Translations under genes and position numbers: made by a program
NCBI GenBank assembly: GCA_017465405.1
Contig: JAFTWG010000017.1
Coordinates: 1-64,000 of the forward strand
Length of the DNA stretch: 64,000 nucleotides
Direction: 5' to 3'
Origin: Alphaproteobacteria bacterium
GTDB taxonomy: Bacteria > Pseudomonadota > Alphaproteobacteria > RF32 > CAG-239
Shown here: in pieces, positions 36,240 to 46,189 of the stretch
Layout: every line of letters begins with the position of its first letter
Position numbering within the stretch: position 1 is the first letter of the stretch
The notes under the pieces: generated by a model
Seen by the model: only the letters and a program-made list of their open reading frames with translations
What the model was told of the DNA's origin: nothing
The model's database searches: none

Positions 36240-39200
36240 TCAAATTTCCATCATATTTGCGGTGTTGGTCCATAAAATATAGGTCTTAATTTCTTTTTGC
36301 GGATATATTTTTTTCATTAGTTTTTTATATGCGTTTAACTGCGAAACATATACGGCAGGAATTTTATCCGGCACATTTTTGTTTGTCTTATAGTCAACGA
36401 TAATAACCTGATTGTCGTCAATAATTAAACGGTCTATTTGTCCGGATATTATTTTCCCGTCTACTTCTCCCATAATAGGAACTTCTGCTTTAGAGTTAGC
36501 CCCAAAGACTTTTCCGAACTCTTTATTGTTGAGCAAAAATGTTATTTCTTTGCATATTTTTTCAACATCTGTTTCTATAAAATCGGGAGCTTTCTGCTGC
36601 AAAAAATCTGTAATGGTTTGAATTTGTTTATCTTTGCTTATAGTTGGCAAAAATTGTAATAATTTATGGATTATTTCTCCTCTTTTATACAAAGTTCTGT
36701 CTTTGTTTATAATTAAAGGAGAAATATTTGCAGGTTCGCTATCCGGTTTTGATGGTCTTAGCGGTTTTGATAAAGGACTTTCTTTTTCTGCGTGTCGATT
36801 CATAAAATCAGGCATTTCTGTTTGTACTTCTTCCCTTTTGTTTTTAGGTTTGGAGTCTTTTTCAAAACATTGTTCGCTTGTTATGGATAATATATCATTT
36901 TCATCGGGAGTTGCAATTTGCGAAAAAGTTTCTTTGAATAAAGAATACCAAGAATCATCGGCTATCTGCTGTTTTTTACTAAATCCGCAAAATATCATTC
37001 TGTCTTCTGCTCTGGTCACGGCAACATACATTAAACGACGGTACTCCTCCATCATTTTTTGTTTTTGTTTTTCTTTAAGTTTTTTGCAAAAATTGTCATA
37101 GTCGTTTTTTGAAGACGGATAAACAAAAATATCGTTATTCCAAATAAAACCGGCTTCTTCTTTACAGAAAGGAACGCCCGTTGTATCGGGAAGAATAACA
37201 ATAGGAGCTTGCAATCCTTTTGAGCCATGAACGGTCATCATTCTTACGATGTTGTTTTCCCCTTGTTCTTGTTCTCTTTTTATCTCAACATCATCAGATG
37301 CTATCCAGTGAATAAAATTTTGCAAAGTAGGAACGTTATCCGTTTCAAAATTAAGACTTAAGTTCATAAATTCGTTTAATCCGTCTTCGGCTTCAAGCCC
37401 CATTCTTGCATAATATTTTTTACGTCCTCCCATTTCACTTAATACATAATTGTATAAATCGAAAGGTCGCATATAATCGACTTTATTTAACAGATTTTCG
37501 ATGCTTTGTGCTACTTCGCTAAATTTTTCGTTTGATTGCAAAGATTTCCATAAAGAACCTTTTCTATTCCAACAAAGCTTGAATAAATCGTTATCATCAA
37601 GGTTAAATAATGGTGATTTTAATACTTCTGCAAGGCTTAAATCGTCATCAGGAAGCAGTAAAAATTTGCCTAAACTTATTAAATCCTGAACGGCAATTTG
37701 TTCTAAAACATGAATTCGGTCAATACCGCCGGTGTTTATATTAAGTTTTTTGCACTCTCTGATAAAGTTTTCGCAAAAATCATTTCTTCCTCTGATTAGA
37801 ATTAAAAAATCGCTGTATTGAACAGGTCTTTTTTGTGATTCTAAAAATTCTTTGTTATCCACCATTTGTTTTATTTTAAAGGCGATTGTTTTTGCCATTC
37901 GTGAGGAGGTAGATTCTTGAGAAAATCTTTTTACGGGAAGCTCCCATTTATCGTCATCTTTTGCCTTTTGTGGCTCTATTGCTTCCCAAAACTCAACCTT
38001 TCCGCCTTCCCCTTCTCTAAAAGCAATATGTTCAATATTTTCATTTAAAGAGGCTACGCCTTGTTTTATGCTTTCTTTTCCAAAAAGTTGATTTACTGCG
38101 CTTAAAATTGCAGGAGTTGAGCGAAAAGAAACTTCTAGATTTATTTTTTCAAAATCCGGTGTTATTTGTGAAAAGTGATTGCACATTTCATCAAATTTAT
38201 CGGGGTCAGCTCCTTGGAAGCTATATATAGATTGTTTTCTGTCACCTACAGCAAAGATTGTTCTGGTGTTCTCTGAACTTCCCTGTCCTGCGAAAAATTC
38301 ATCACTGATAGCCTTTACTATAGCCCATTGATCGGGAGATGTATCTTGTGCTTCATCTATCAAAATATTATCAATTCCGCCGTCTAATTTATATAATACC
38401 CATTTTGTCGCTTCTTTATTTTCTAAAAGTAAGCGGGTACGATATATAACATCATCAAAATCAAGTTTTGCATGAATTTTCTTAAACTCATTATATTTTT
38501 CAATTAGTTCTGATGCTAAGTTTAAAACACTTTTGGTAAAGTTATATAAGCGAAAAGATTTTAGCTTGTCAGTTAAATCCATACAACGCATGGCTTCATC
38601 ATTAAATATAAGAATTAAATCTTCACGCTTGCTTAATCCTTTTATGGTTTTAGGGCTTCGTATGGTATTGCTGCCGGTTAGGAAAATTTGAATATATTTA
38701 TTATATTCTTCAAGGTAGTTTTTATTTTCTATACAATTTATGGGAAAATCAATTTCTATTTCCATAAGAGAATGCAGGGAATCGGTATCTGCTTTGGCAA
38801 AAAAGTCGTTTATGATATCTTCTAGAGTTAAATCATCGGGAATATTAATTTGTTTTGATATTTCTGATAATAAATTTTCTTTAGAGCCATATTTAGTTAG
38901 GGAACGATCAATTTTTATTCGGTTCTTCAATACGTCATCAATTACACTACCAAAGGAAAACTCCGAAACATTTTCTGTAATATTTTTAACAGATTTTCCA
39001 ATTTCACTTTGTGGATTTTGAGCAGCGAAAGAAAGTATTTCTTTTTTTATGTTATCCAGTGCTTGTGAAGCGTTTCTTTCATCCATAATTTCAAAGTATG
39101 GTGAAATGTTTGCTTCTAAAGGAAATCTTTTTAAGATTTCTTCACAAAAACTGTGAATGGTTTTTATTTTCATTCCTCCGGGGGTATCTAACAAAATTGC

Positions 39201-39575
39201 AAAAAGCTGTCGTGCTTTGGTTTTTAATTTTTTTGCTTTATCTGCATTTGCCGGTAGCTTTCCATATAGTTTTATTAGTTCTTCCTCTAAATCTTTTTCC
39301 TTCATCACCGCCCATTTGCTCAATCTTTCGGCTATACGCGAACTCATTTCTACGGCGGCGGCTTTTGTATATGTAAGGCACAAAATTTTAGTGCTATCAA
39401 CACCTTCTAAAAGTAATCGCAATACTCTGTCGGAGAGAACTTTGGTTTTTCCCGTACCTGCTGAGGCTCCGACCCAAACTGATTTTTTTGGATTGGCTGC
39501 CAAACGTTGTTGACAAGTAGCTCTTTGTCCTAACACATTTCTTTTTTGTTCTATTTCATTATTAGTCGTCATCAC
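36240..39575 (-). CDS. addA: Double-strand break repair helicase-nuclease subunit AddA
   Basis: A 1111-residue UvrD-type helicase. Walker A is GASAGTGKTKVL (residues 36-47); motif II is ILIDEAQDTSPDQWA, motif III AVGDRKQSIYSFQGA, motif V VRMMTVHGSKGLQ and motif VI YVAVTRAEDRM. The C-terminal RecB-like nuclease has GQIDRLIIDDNQVIIVDYKT. With AddB it processes double-strand ends and loads RecA. Its ATG overlaps the end of addB by 14 bases. The order addB-addA-trxA is an alphaproteobacterial hallmark. Confidence 0.96.
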   Translation of the reverse strand: MMTTNNEIEQKRNVLGQRATCQQRLAANPKKSVWVGASAGTGKTKVLSDRVLRLLLEGVDSTKILCLTYTKAAAVEMSSRIAERLSKWAVMKEKDLEEELIKLYGKLPANADKAKKLKTKARQLFAILLDTPGGMKIKTIHSFCEEILKRFPLEANISPYFEIMDERNASQALDNIKKEILSFAAQNPQSEIGKSVKNITENVSEFSFGSVIDDVLKNRIKIDRSLTKYGSKENLLSEISKQINIPDDLTLEDIINDFFAKADTDSLHSLMEIEIDFPINCIENKNYLEEYNKYIQIFLTGSNTIRSPKTIKGLSKREDLILIFNDEAMRCMDLTDKLKSFRLYNFTKSVLNLASELIEKYNEFKKIHAKLDFDDVIYRTRLLLENKEATKWVLYKLDGGIDNILIDEAQDTSPDQWAIVKAISDEFFAGQGSSENTRTIFAVGDRKQSIYSFQGADPDKFDEMCNHFSQITPDFEKINLEVSFRSTPAILSAVNQLFGKESIKQGVASLNENIEHIAFREGEGGKVEFWEAIEPQKAKDDDKWELPVKRFSQESTSSRMAKTIAFKIKQMVDNKEFLESQKRPVQYSDFLILIRGRNDFCENFIRECKKLNINTGGIDRIHVLEQIAVQDLISLGKFLLLPDDDLSLAEVLKSPLFNLDDNDLFKLCWNRKGSLWKSLQSNEKFSEVAQSIENLLNKVDYMRPFDLYNYVLSEMGGRKKYYARMGLEAEDGLNEFMNLSLNFETDNVPTLQNFIHWIASDDVEIKREQEQGENNIVRMMTVHGSKGLQAPIVILPDTTGVPFCKEEAGFIWNNDIFVYPSSKNDYDNFCKKLKEKQKQKMMEEYRRLMYVAVTRAEDRMIFCGFSKKQQIADDSWYSLFKETFSQIATPDENDILSITSEQCFEKDSKPKNKREEVQTEMPDFMNRHAEKESPLSKPLRPSKPDSEPANISPLIINKDRTLYKRGEIIHKLLQFLPTISKDKQIQTITDFLQQKAPDFIETDVEKICKEITFLLNNKEFGKVFGANSKAEVPIMGEVDGKIISGQIDRLIIDDNQVIIVDYKTNKNVPDKIPAVYVSQLNAYKKLMKKIYPQKEIKTYILWTNTANMMEI

Positions 39576-42426
39576 TACTGTTTACTCCCCATTCTTTTAT
39601 ACGTGAAAGATGTATGTAATCGCAATATTCGTCTTTATATTTTGGCTGAACGATGTACTCACTGTCTTTTTTATCGAAATGTTCGATTATGGCGGTTAGT
39701 TTATCTGTATAATTTTCTAATAAGTCATCTACATTTTTACTGAAAGAACTCTCATTGTTTTGGAGTTTCCAATAATGTAAGCTTTCTACCGGTTTTGCGC
39801 TAATTTCTTCAAAATCACCTTTTTGAGCAATAATTCCTTCTATCGGCAATTGGGGGGCATAGCCTTTTTCTACTTTTGTATTTTGAGGAGCATAACCGGT
39901 TTTATAATCAATAATACGAACGGTTCCATTTGTTGTTTCATCTATTCTATCCGCTTTTGCTCCAACAATAAATTCTCCGCCGGAACTTTGAAAAGAAGTT
40001 CTTCCTTTTACTTCGCAATGTGTATGTTTTATATCAATCCGCAAATTTTCTTCTTTTTGTAAAATCCAATCTATCATTCTTTCGATTCTGATTTTCCAAA
40101 ACAGTTTTATGCTGTCTTCTATTTCATTTTCGTTTAGTAAGTTTTCAGCTAGTTCTTCCATAATTTTTTTTGCGTTTTGGGGAAGATGTTCCGGATATTG
40201 TTTATAAAATTGTTCCAAAACATTGTGAACAATATTTCCCATATCAACGGCATCGGGAGTTTGGTCAAAGTCGTTTATTTTTTTTAATTTTAAAATTTTA
40301 GATGCGTAAACACTATATGGGTTGCATATCAATCTTTCCATATCTGAAGCCCATAATTCTCTCGGGCGAGATTCCAGAGGTGGAGCAGGGTGAGGTGCTT
40401 CAATAGGTATAATATCTTTGCTTCTATCAATTTGTCGGCACCAATAAGTGTATGGAGATTTATACAAATTGTTTATGTCAAATTCTATAGCTTTTAATAC
40501 TGTTTCCATTCTCATCCACCAACGGGATTTTACCGTGGGAGTATTTTGTACTCTATCTGAGCGAGTGAGAAAAACTTCTTTTGCGGCACACATTTCACAA
40601 AAATCGTGAGCCAATACACCAATCGCTTTTTCCGGTAAAGGATAACCGAATTTTTCTTTCATTGGTCGAGAAAGCCAAGCTCCCGATGAGGAATTTGTAG
40701 GCATAATTCCTTCACTTAAACCGCTTATAATGACACAATCAAAAGAACATAAACGAGCCTCTATCGGACCTAAAATACGTAACCTCGGATGTGCTCCATA
40801 TTTTGAACGAACAATAGTTCCGCTTAATAGTGCTTCAAACAAATCGGCATATTGTCCTTGTCTTATTTCTCCTAATGTGTCAGCATGCTCTAAAAGGTTG
40901 CTCATCAGCGATGCGGCAACTTCTCCGGATTCTTCACACCATAATGTGTCAGCTCCGTTTTTATCTTTGCTAGATGCTAAAAGTTCAGCAAGTTGCAGGT
41001 GTTTGTTTAGCAATTCTTTGAAAGGAGCTTTGGGTTGTTTCATTAGATTGTGCAATTCGTTAAAAAGACTTTTTTGTTTTGTTATAAATTCGTTGTCTTT
41101 AATTTTTTTGCAGTCTCTATTACGCAGAATAGTTTTTTCATATTCTCTTATTTGACGACGTATCTCAAAATTTGTTTTACCGACACAAGTAAAAGGGTGT
41201 TTATATAAACTCAATAAAGACAGCGGAGAGAAGTCTTCATCACACACATTAGCAATAAGTCGTAAAAAGATTCCCTGTGGAGTTTGTGATAAAGGTATTC
41301 CTGCCGAATCGTCGGCTTTTATGTCCCAGCGTAAGAGTTCATTAGAAACACAGCGAGCTAAATTTCTGTCTTGAGTTACTAAAGCGGTGGTTTTTTCGGG
41401 AGTTTCCAAGTTATGTCGCATAATTGCAGCAATAACGAGAGCCTCTTCTTTTGAATCTCTACACTCAATTAAATTTAATCCATCAAAAGCTATTGCCGAA
41501 AAAGAATTTTTATTGAGCGATAGCCATTTGTCAGATGAATCGGCGGGACGCATAATTTCAGAAAGCAGTTTTTCTCTTTCCTTGTTATTATTGGAGGCAA
41601 TATCGGGAATATCATGACGAGAAATATTTAAAAAACTCAACAACTGTTTTAATTCAAACTGCGGATGAGTTTCTTCTATCTTTTCCCAAGATGAATCATC
41701 TAAAAATTTGTCAAGTCCGGAAAGATATACGCTTCCGTTTTTTAGTTCCGAAACGGTTTTTACCAGTTCTTTCATTGCCGGAAAGGTTGCGGTTGTTCCG
41801 GCCACGATAATTTCTTTTTCCGAAGAGTTTTTTTGTAAACTGTTGTTTTGTTCTGAAAGAAGTTTGTTATTATAATCACCTATATCGCTTAAGTTCCTTT
41901 CTTCTAAAATTTGCGGATAAAATTCCGTTATTATTTTTAGAAATTGCAAAGTATTTTGCCAGTGAGAAGCATATTCTTCAGGAACAATGTCGTTCAGTTT
42001 TTCAAATTTCAGCCGTTCATTATTCACCATATCAATCAAAGTCGAAAGCTCGTTGGCCAGATAGCAGGCTTGAGCTATGGTAAGGCTTTCTACTTTGAAA
42101 TTATCAGGACGAGCACAGATTAATCGTATAAATATCATAAGTCTTTCTACAGAACTTATAACCGGAGGGAGTTTTATTTCATTTCCGGAAAAGAAAAAAC
42201 CGTCTTCATCAACGCAGCCTAAAGGTAATATATGAGGAAGCAGGGTGGCATTCATACCATGTAATCTTACAAAAGCATTACGCAGTTCTCTAACCGCTCT
42301 TCGGTTAGGAAGAAAAACAGTAACATCTGTCAATTCAAGCAGATTGTTTTTGTATTTGTTTAACAGATGTTCTGCGAGTACATCGACTAACGAACAACCG
42401 GTGGGAACATTGTATATATTTGGCAA
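39562..42426 (-). CDS. addB: Double-strand break repair protein AddB
   Basis: A 954-residue, alphaproteobacterial-type AddB. It has a degenerate helicase-like N-terminus (VFLPNRRAVRELRN) and a C-terminal nuclease domain with GAKADRIDETTNGTVRIIDYKTG near residue 850 (longest quoted run is shown in two parts: GAKADRID and IIDYKTG). It partners AddA. It begins ten bases beyond the rdgB stop on the same strand, so rph-rdgB-addB-addA may form one transcript. Confidence 0.93.
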   Translation of the reverse strand: MPNIYNVPTGCSLVDVLAEHLLNKYKNNLLELTDVTVFLPNRRAVRELRNAFVRLHGMNATLLPHILPLGCVDEDGFFFSGNEIKLPPVISSVERLMIFIRLICARPDNFKVESLTIAQACYLANELSTLIDMVNNERLKFEKLNDIVPEEYASHWQNTLQFLKIITEFYPQILEERNLSDIGDYNNKLLSEQNNSLQKNSSEKEIIVAGTTATFPAMKELVKTVSELKNGSVYLSGLDKFLDDSSWEKIEETHPQFELKQLLSFLNISRHDIPDIASNNNKEREKLLSEIMRPADSSDKWLSLNKNSFSAIAFDGLNLIECRDSKEEALVIAAIMRHNLETPEKTTALVTQDRNLARCVSNELLRWDIKADDSAGIPLSQTPQGIFLRLIANVCDEDFSPLSLLSLYKHPFTCVGKTNFEIRRQIREYEKTILRNRDCKKIKDNEFITKQKSLFNELHNLMKQPKAPFKELLNKHLQLAELLASSKDKNGADTLWCEESGEVAASLMSNLLEHADTLGEIRQGQYADLFEALLSGTIVRSKYGAHPRLRILGPIEARLCSFDCVIISGLSEGIMPTNSSSGAWLSRPMKEKFGYPLPEKAIGVLAHDFCEMCAAKEVFLTRSDRVQNTPTVKSRWWMRMETVLKAIEFDINNLYKSPYTYWCRQIDRSKDIIPIEAPHPAPPLESRPRELWASDMERLICNPYSVYASKILKLKKINDFDQTPDAVDMGNIVHNVLEQFYKQYPEHLPQNAKKIMEELAENLLNENEIEDSIKLFWKIRIERMIDWILQKEENLRIDIKHTHCEVKGRTSFQSSGGEFIVGAKADRIDETTNGTVRIIDYKTGYAPQNTKVEKGYAPQLPIEGIIAQKGDFEEISAKPVESLHYWKLQNNESSFSKNVDDLLENYTDKLTAIIEHFDKKDSEYIVQPKYKDEYCDYIHLSRIKEWGVNSSDDD

Positions 42427-42436
42427 TGAAATATCC

Positions 42437-43021
42437 TCATTTTATTTTATTGATAAGTTTTTCCAGTGCTCTGCTTCGGTGAGACATTTTGTTTTTGATA
42501 TCTTCGCCGAGTTCAGCAAAAGTTTTATCGAATCCTTCCGGAATAAAAATAGGATCATATCCGAATCCGCCATTTCCTGACGGAGTTTGGGAAATGTTTC
42601 CATCAACTCTTCCTTCAAAAATTATGGTTTTTTCGTTTGGATAAGCTAAGGCCATGCAACATGAAAAATGAGCTTTTCTGGTGCTTTTTCCTGATTCTTC
42701 CATTTCTTTTAATAACATTTTCATACCTTCGTTAAAGTCACGATTAGGAGCATAACGAGCAGAATAAACTCCAGGACGTCCATCGAGAGCATCAACACAC
42801 AATCCCGAATCGTCTGCCAAACAAGGAAGTCCGCACATCATACATAGGGCTTCAGCCTTTAATTTTGCGTTTTCTTCAAAAGTTGTTCCTGTTTCTTCAA
42901 CATCTCCTAGTCTTAAATCTGCGGCAGACTGTACTTCTATTTTCAATGGGGCAAGTAAGGTTTTGATTTCGGCAATTTTGCCGGCGTTATGACTTGCAAC
43001 GACTAATTTTGTTATTTTCAT
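42437..43021 (-). CDS. rdgB: dITP/XTP pyrophosphatase (Ham1/RdgB)
   Basis: A 194-residue house-cleaning nucleotidase. It begins LVVASHNAGKIAEIKTLL, and has ADDSGLCVDALDGRPGVYSARY, GFGYDPIFIP and MSHRSRALEKL, all RdgB motifs. It hydrolyses non-canonical dITP and XTP to limit mutagenic incorporation. It begins one base after the rph stop, and rph-rdgB pairing is common in bacteria. Confidence 0.95.
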   Translation of the reverse strand: MKITKLVVASHNAGKIAEIKTLLAPLKIEVQSAADLRLGDVEETGTTFEENAKLKAEALCMMCGLPCLADDSGLCVDALDGRPGVYSARYAPNRDFNEGMKMLLKEMEESGKSTRKAHFSCCMALAYPNEKTIIFEGRVDGNISQTPSGNGGFGYDPIFIPEGFDKTFAELGEDIKNKMSHRSRALEKLINKIK

Positions 43022-43735
43022 TTATTTAATTCCTAAAGCTTCTTTTTGTTTTTCTATGAGTTGTTTAATTCCGTCTTTTGCCAAAGACATCAGTTCAAAA
43101 AATTCTTTCTCGTCAAAAGGTTCTTCTTCTGCTGTTCCTTGAATTTCTACGATTTTTCCGCTTTCCGTTAAAATGAAGTTCATATCAACTTGTGCGTGGG
43201 AATCTTCTTCATAGTTAACATCTATAATTTTTTCGCCGTTATGTATATCGCAAGAAATTGCAGCTACAAATTCTTTAATCGGATTTTCTTTGATTTTCTT
43301 TTGTTCAATCATATATTGAATAGCTTGATAGAGAGCAACAAAGCCACCGGTTATTGCGGCGGTTCTTGTTCCTCCGTCTGCTTGAATAACGTCGCAATCA
43401 ATACAAATTGAAAAATCTTTTAACAATGTTAAATCAACAACGGCTCGTAGAGAACGGCCGATAAGGCGTTGAATTTCTTGAGTGCGTCCGGATGGCTGTT
43501 TTAGTTCTCTGGCTGTTCTTTGTCGATTTGAACGAGGCAACATGGCATATTCAGCCGTAATCCAACCTCTGTTTTGACCTTTCAACCAATTAGGTACTTT
43601 TTCTTCGACACTTGCCGTACAAATTACATGGGTGTTTCCGAATTTTACCAAACATGAACCTTCGGCATAAGGACTAAATCCTGGGATTAATTCTATATTT
43701 CTGATTTGATTGTTTTCTCTGTTGTCATTACGCAT
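43022..43735 (-). CDS. rph: Ribonuclease PH
   Basis: A 237-residue phosphorolytic 3'-exoribonuclease that trims tRNA precursors. It has GSCLVKFGNTHVICTASVEE, PRSNRQRTARELKQPSGRTQEIQRLIGRSLRA (residues 66-97, family core) and IDCDVIQADGGTRTAAITG. Length is typical. First of a likely four-gene unit with rdgB, addB and addA. Confidence 0.96.
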   Translation of the reverse strand: MRNDNRENNQIRNIELIPGFSPYAEGSCLVKFGNTHVICTASVEEKVPNWLKGQNRGWITAEYAMLPRSNRQRTARELKQPSGRTQEIQRLIGRSLRAVVDLTLLKDFSICIDCDVIQADGGTRTAAITGGFVALYQAIQYMIEQKKIKENPIKEFVAAISCDIHNGEKIIDVNYEEDSHAQVDMNFILTESGKIVEIQGTAEEEPFDEKEFFELMSLAKDGIKQLIEKQKEALGIK

Positions 43736-43801
43736 TTTTAAATCTCTTTTGGTTTTCTTTTTCGAATTGTAAAATACGATATTTTACATGGATAAGCAAT
43801 A

Positions 43802-43829
43802 AAAAACCGGAGATGATTCTCCGGTTTTT
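43802..43829 (-). terminator. Terminator after typA
   Basis: Stem AAAAACCGGAGA / TCTCCGGTTTTT with loop TGAT lies immediately downstream of the typA stop; works on both strands. Confidence 0.88.
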
Positions 43830-43832
43830 GCA

Positions 43833-45650
43833 CTATGCTATCTTATTTGCGGAACGTTTACGTTGAATAGGATCAAGAATACGTTTACGCAAGCGAATCG
43901 TTTTTGGTGTAACTTCCAATAACTCATCGTCTTGAATATAGGACAAGCCTTCTTCCAAGCTTATGCGACGAGGCGGAGTTAAGCTGATAGCTTCATCTTT
44001 TCCGGCAGCACGAATATTGGTTAATTGTTTTGAACGACACGGATTAATTTCCAAATCGTTAGGCTTGGTATGTTCTCCGATAATCATACCTACATAAACA
44101 GGAACGTTAGGATCAATAAACATCGGTCCTCTGTCTTCCAGTTTCCATAAAGAATAAGCGATAGCAGTTCCGTCTTCACTGGATATTAATACTCCGTTTC
44201 TGCGTCCTTCTATTTCTCCTTTGTGAGGTTCATAGGCATAAAAACTGCGATTCATAACACCGGTTCCGTGGGTGTCAGTTAAAAATTCGGAATGATAACC
44301 GATTAAACCACGGGTAGGAGCGTGAAATATTAAACGAACTTTATTGCCTGCTTGTGCCGGAATCATTTCTATCAATTCAGCACGACGCATTCCCATTTTT
44401 TCTACAACGGTGCCTGAAAACTCTTCATCAACATCCACAACAACTTCGTCAATAGGTTCTAAAACGTTACCGTTTTCATCTTTTTGGAATACAACACGAG
44501 GACGTGAAATAGAAAGTTCGAATCCTTCACGGCGCATTGTTTCTATCAAAACACCTAATTGCAATTCTCCTCTACCGGCTACTTCAAAAGCATCAGAATT
44601 TGGTGTTGTGGTTATTTTAAGAGCGATATTTCCTTCGGCTTCTTTTTGCAATCGTTCTGCAATAACACGGGATGTTACTTTATCTCCTTCTCTTCCGGCT
44701 AAAGGCGAATCGTTTACAGCAAAAGTCATCACTAATGTAGGAGGGTCTATCGGTTGTGCTTCGATTGCTTCAGTAACATCAAAATGGCATAATGTGTCGG
44801 CAACAGTTCCTTTTGCGACACCTGCAATAGCAACGATATCTCCGGCATGGGCTTCGTCTAAACTTTGACGAGTGAGACCGCGATATGCCATAATTTTATT
44901 AATGCGAAATCTTTCGATTTCTTTGTTTCCGGTGCCGAGAACCTTGATAGTTTCTCCTGCTTTTACACTTCCGGAATAGATTTTTCCGGTAAGCATACGT
45001 CCGACAAATTTATCGGCTTCCAATGTTGTTGCAAGCATAGAAAATGGTTTGTCCGGATAGCATACCGGAGCTGATACTTTGGAAAGAATTAAATCGAACA
45101 ACAGGCTTAAATCTTTCTTTTCGTCATTTAAATCTTCTACTGCCCAACCGTTGCGTCCCGAAGCGTACAAAACAGGAAAATCAAGTTGCTCATCTGTTGC
45201 GTTAAGGCTTACAAATAAATCGAATACTTCGTTTAATACTTCATCAACACGGGCATCCGGTTTGTCTGCTTTGTTAATAACAACAATAGGTTTCAATCCG
45301 ACTTTCAGGGCTTTTCCTAAAACGAATTTTGTTTGAGGCATAGGACCTTCTGAGCTGTCTACTAACAAAATAACACCGTCAACCATAGACATAATGCGTT
45401 CAACTTCCCCGCCGAAGTCTGCGTGTCCGGGGGTATCTACGATATTAATTCTAACCCCTTTCCACTCTACGGAAGTACATTTTGATAAAATAGTGATACC
45501 TCTTTCTCTTTCGAGTTCGTTTGAGTCCATAACACAGGTTTCAACTTTTTGGTTATCACGAAAAGTTCCGCTTTGTTTTAATAGTCCGTCAACCAAGGTT
45601 GTTTTTCCGTGGTCAACGTGAGCTATAATAGCGATATTTCTTAATTCCAT
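43833..45650 (-). CDS. typA: Ribosome-associated GTPase TypA/BipA
   Basis: I start at 45650 ([19 protein letters not shown]), the family N-terminus, giving 605 residues; the longer upstream frame has no family match. G1 is [10 protein letters not shown]3 [14 protein letters not shown]4 [12 protein letters not shown]-like domains follow, then the BipA C-terminal domain with [17 protein letters not shown]. TypA assists ribosome assembly and stress responses. A candidate promoter lies at 45688-45715. Confidence 0.97.
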   Translation of the reverse strand: MELRNIAIIAHVDHGKTTLVDGLLKQSGTFRDNQKVETCVMDSNELERERGITILSKCTSVEWKGVRINIVDTPGHADFGGEVERIMSMVDGVILLVDSSEGPMPQTKFVLGKALKVGLKPIVVINKADKPDARVDEVLNEVFDLFVSLNATDEQLDFPVLYASGRNGWAVEDLNDEKKDLSLLFDLILSKVSAPVCYPDKPFSMLATTLEADKFVGRMLTGKIYSGSVKAGETIKVLGTGNKEIERFRINKIMAYRGLTRQSLDEAHAGDIVAIAGVAKGTVADTLCHFDVTEAIEAQPIDPPTLVMTFAVNDSPLAGREGDKVTSRVIAERLQKEAEGNIALKITTTPNSDAFEVAGRGELQLGVLIETMRREGFELSISRPRVVFQKDENGNVLEPIDEVVVDVDEEFSGTVVEKMGMRRAELIEMIPAQAGNKVRLIFHAPTRGLIGYHSEFLTDTHGTGVMNRSFYAYEPHKGEIEGRRNGVLISSEDGTAIAYSLWKLEDRGPMFIDPNVPVYVGMIIGEHTKPNDLEINPCRSKQLTNIRAAGKDEAISLTPPRRISLEEGLSYIQDDELLEVTPKTIRLRKRILDPIQRKRSANKIA

Positions 45651-45687
45651 TGTTTTTCTTTCAATTTGTTGTTTTAATTTTAGGCGC

Positions 45688-45715
45688 ACAATAGCACAAG
45701 TTTGTCTGTTTTCAA
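45688..45715 (-). promoter_or_regulatory. Candidate promoter of typA
   Basis: On the minus strand TTGAAA (45710-45715) and TATTGT (45688-45693) are 16 bases apart, about 40 bases before the typA ATG. Confidence 0.45.
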
Positions 45716-45731
45716 GAAAAAAATAAAACAA

Positions 45732-45789
45732 AAATCAGTCCGTTAAGGACTGATTTGGCATAAATAACAAACCCCTGCTTTTGCAGGGG
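45732..45789 (-). terminator. Two tandem terminator hairpins after the ferredoxin gene
   Basis: On the minus strand the ferredoxin stop is followed by CCCCTGC/GCAGGGG (45772-45789) and then AAATCAGTCC/GGACTGATTT with a T run (45732-45756). Confidence 0.75.
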
Positions 45790-45804
45790 CTTTAAACGAA
45801 AAAA

Positions 45805-46044
45805 TTATTCGTTGGCATTTGGCCAATTTTTTGCATTTTCAGCATTAAAAGCAACCCATTGAGGATCAGCTTCGTCTTCAGTTGTGATTGCTTCTTGTGG
45901 GCATTCTGCAATGCAAACACCGCAGCTGATACATGTATCAGGATCAATTACCAATTGAGTATCACCTTCGTGAAAAGCATCAACAGGGCATACATCAACA
46001 CAAGATTTGCATTTAATACAATTGTCATTAACGACAGAAACCAT
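45805..46044 (-). CDS. fdxA: Ferredoxin of FdxA lineage carrying two [4Fe-4S]-type motifs
   Basis: A 79-residue ferredoxin. The C-terminal extension ending [14 protein letters not shown] and the block VDAFHEG match the FdxA seven-iron ferredoxins. The first cluster motif is C9-x2-C12-x2-C15-x3-C19 and the second C38-x2-C41-x2-C44-x3-C48, a plain 2x[4Fe-4S] pattern. Classical FdxA has an extra two residues between the first cysteines and an additional Cys after CPVD, giving one [3Fe-4S]; here the insertion is missing and the Cys is Ala. It carries electrons in the cytoplasm; partners unknown. Confidence 0.9.
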   Translation of the reverse strand: MVSVVNDNCIKCKSCVDVCPVDAFHEGDTQLVIDPDTCISCGVCIAECPQEAITTEDEADPQWVAFNAENAKNWPNANE

Positions 46045-46129
46045 GGTTTATCTCCTTAAAGATTATTTTAATTTCAGCCCTCAATCTAATCATATTTATA
46101 ATAAAATCAAGTAAAAAATAACAGATGCA

Positions 46130-46158
46130 CTTGCGAATGAGCTTTTTTCTACCCATAT
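46130..46158 (+). promoter_or_regulatory. Candidate heat-shock (sigma-32 type) promoter of htpG
   Basis: CTTGCGA (46130-46136) is followed after 15 bases by CCCATAT (46152-46158), close to the RpoH consensus CTTGAAA-N11-16-CCCCATNT. It lies about 40 bases before the htpG start. A vegetative TATAAT at 46156 overlaps with a spacer of 19. Confidence 0.5.
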
Positions 46159-46189
46159 AATAAGCAATAACAAAATTTGGAGAGTAAAT

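Noticed and set aside
36412-39513. Plus-strand ORFs opposite addA and addB
   Set aside because: Several frames of 60-155 codons lie opposite long real genes. They have no ribosome sites or domains and follow from codon bias of the true strand.
45651-45731. Longer typA start at 45731
   Set aside because: The extra 27 residues match no family and would extend across the typA promoter and the ferredoxin terminator.
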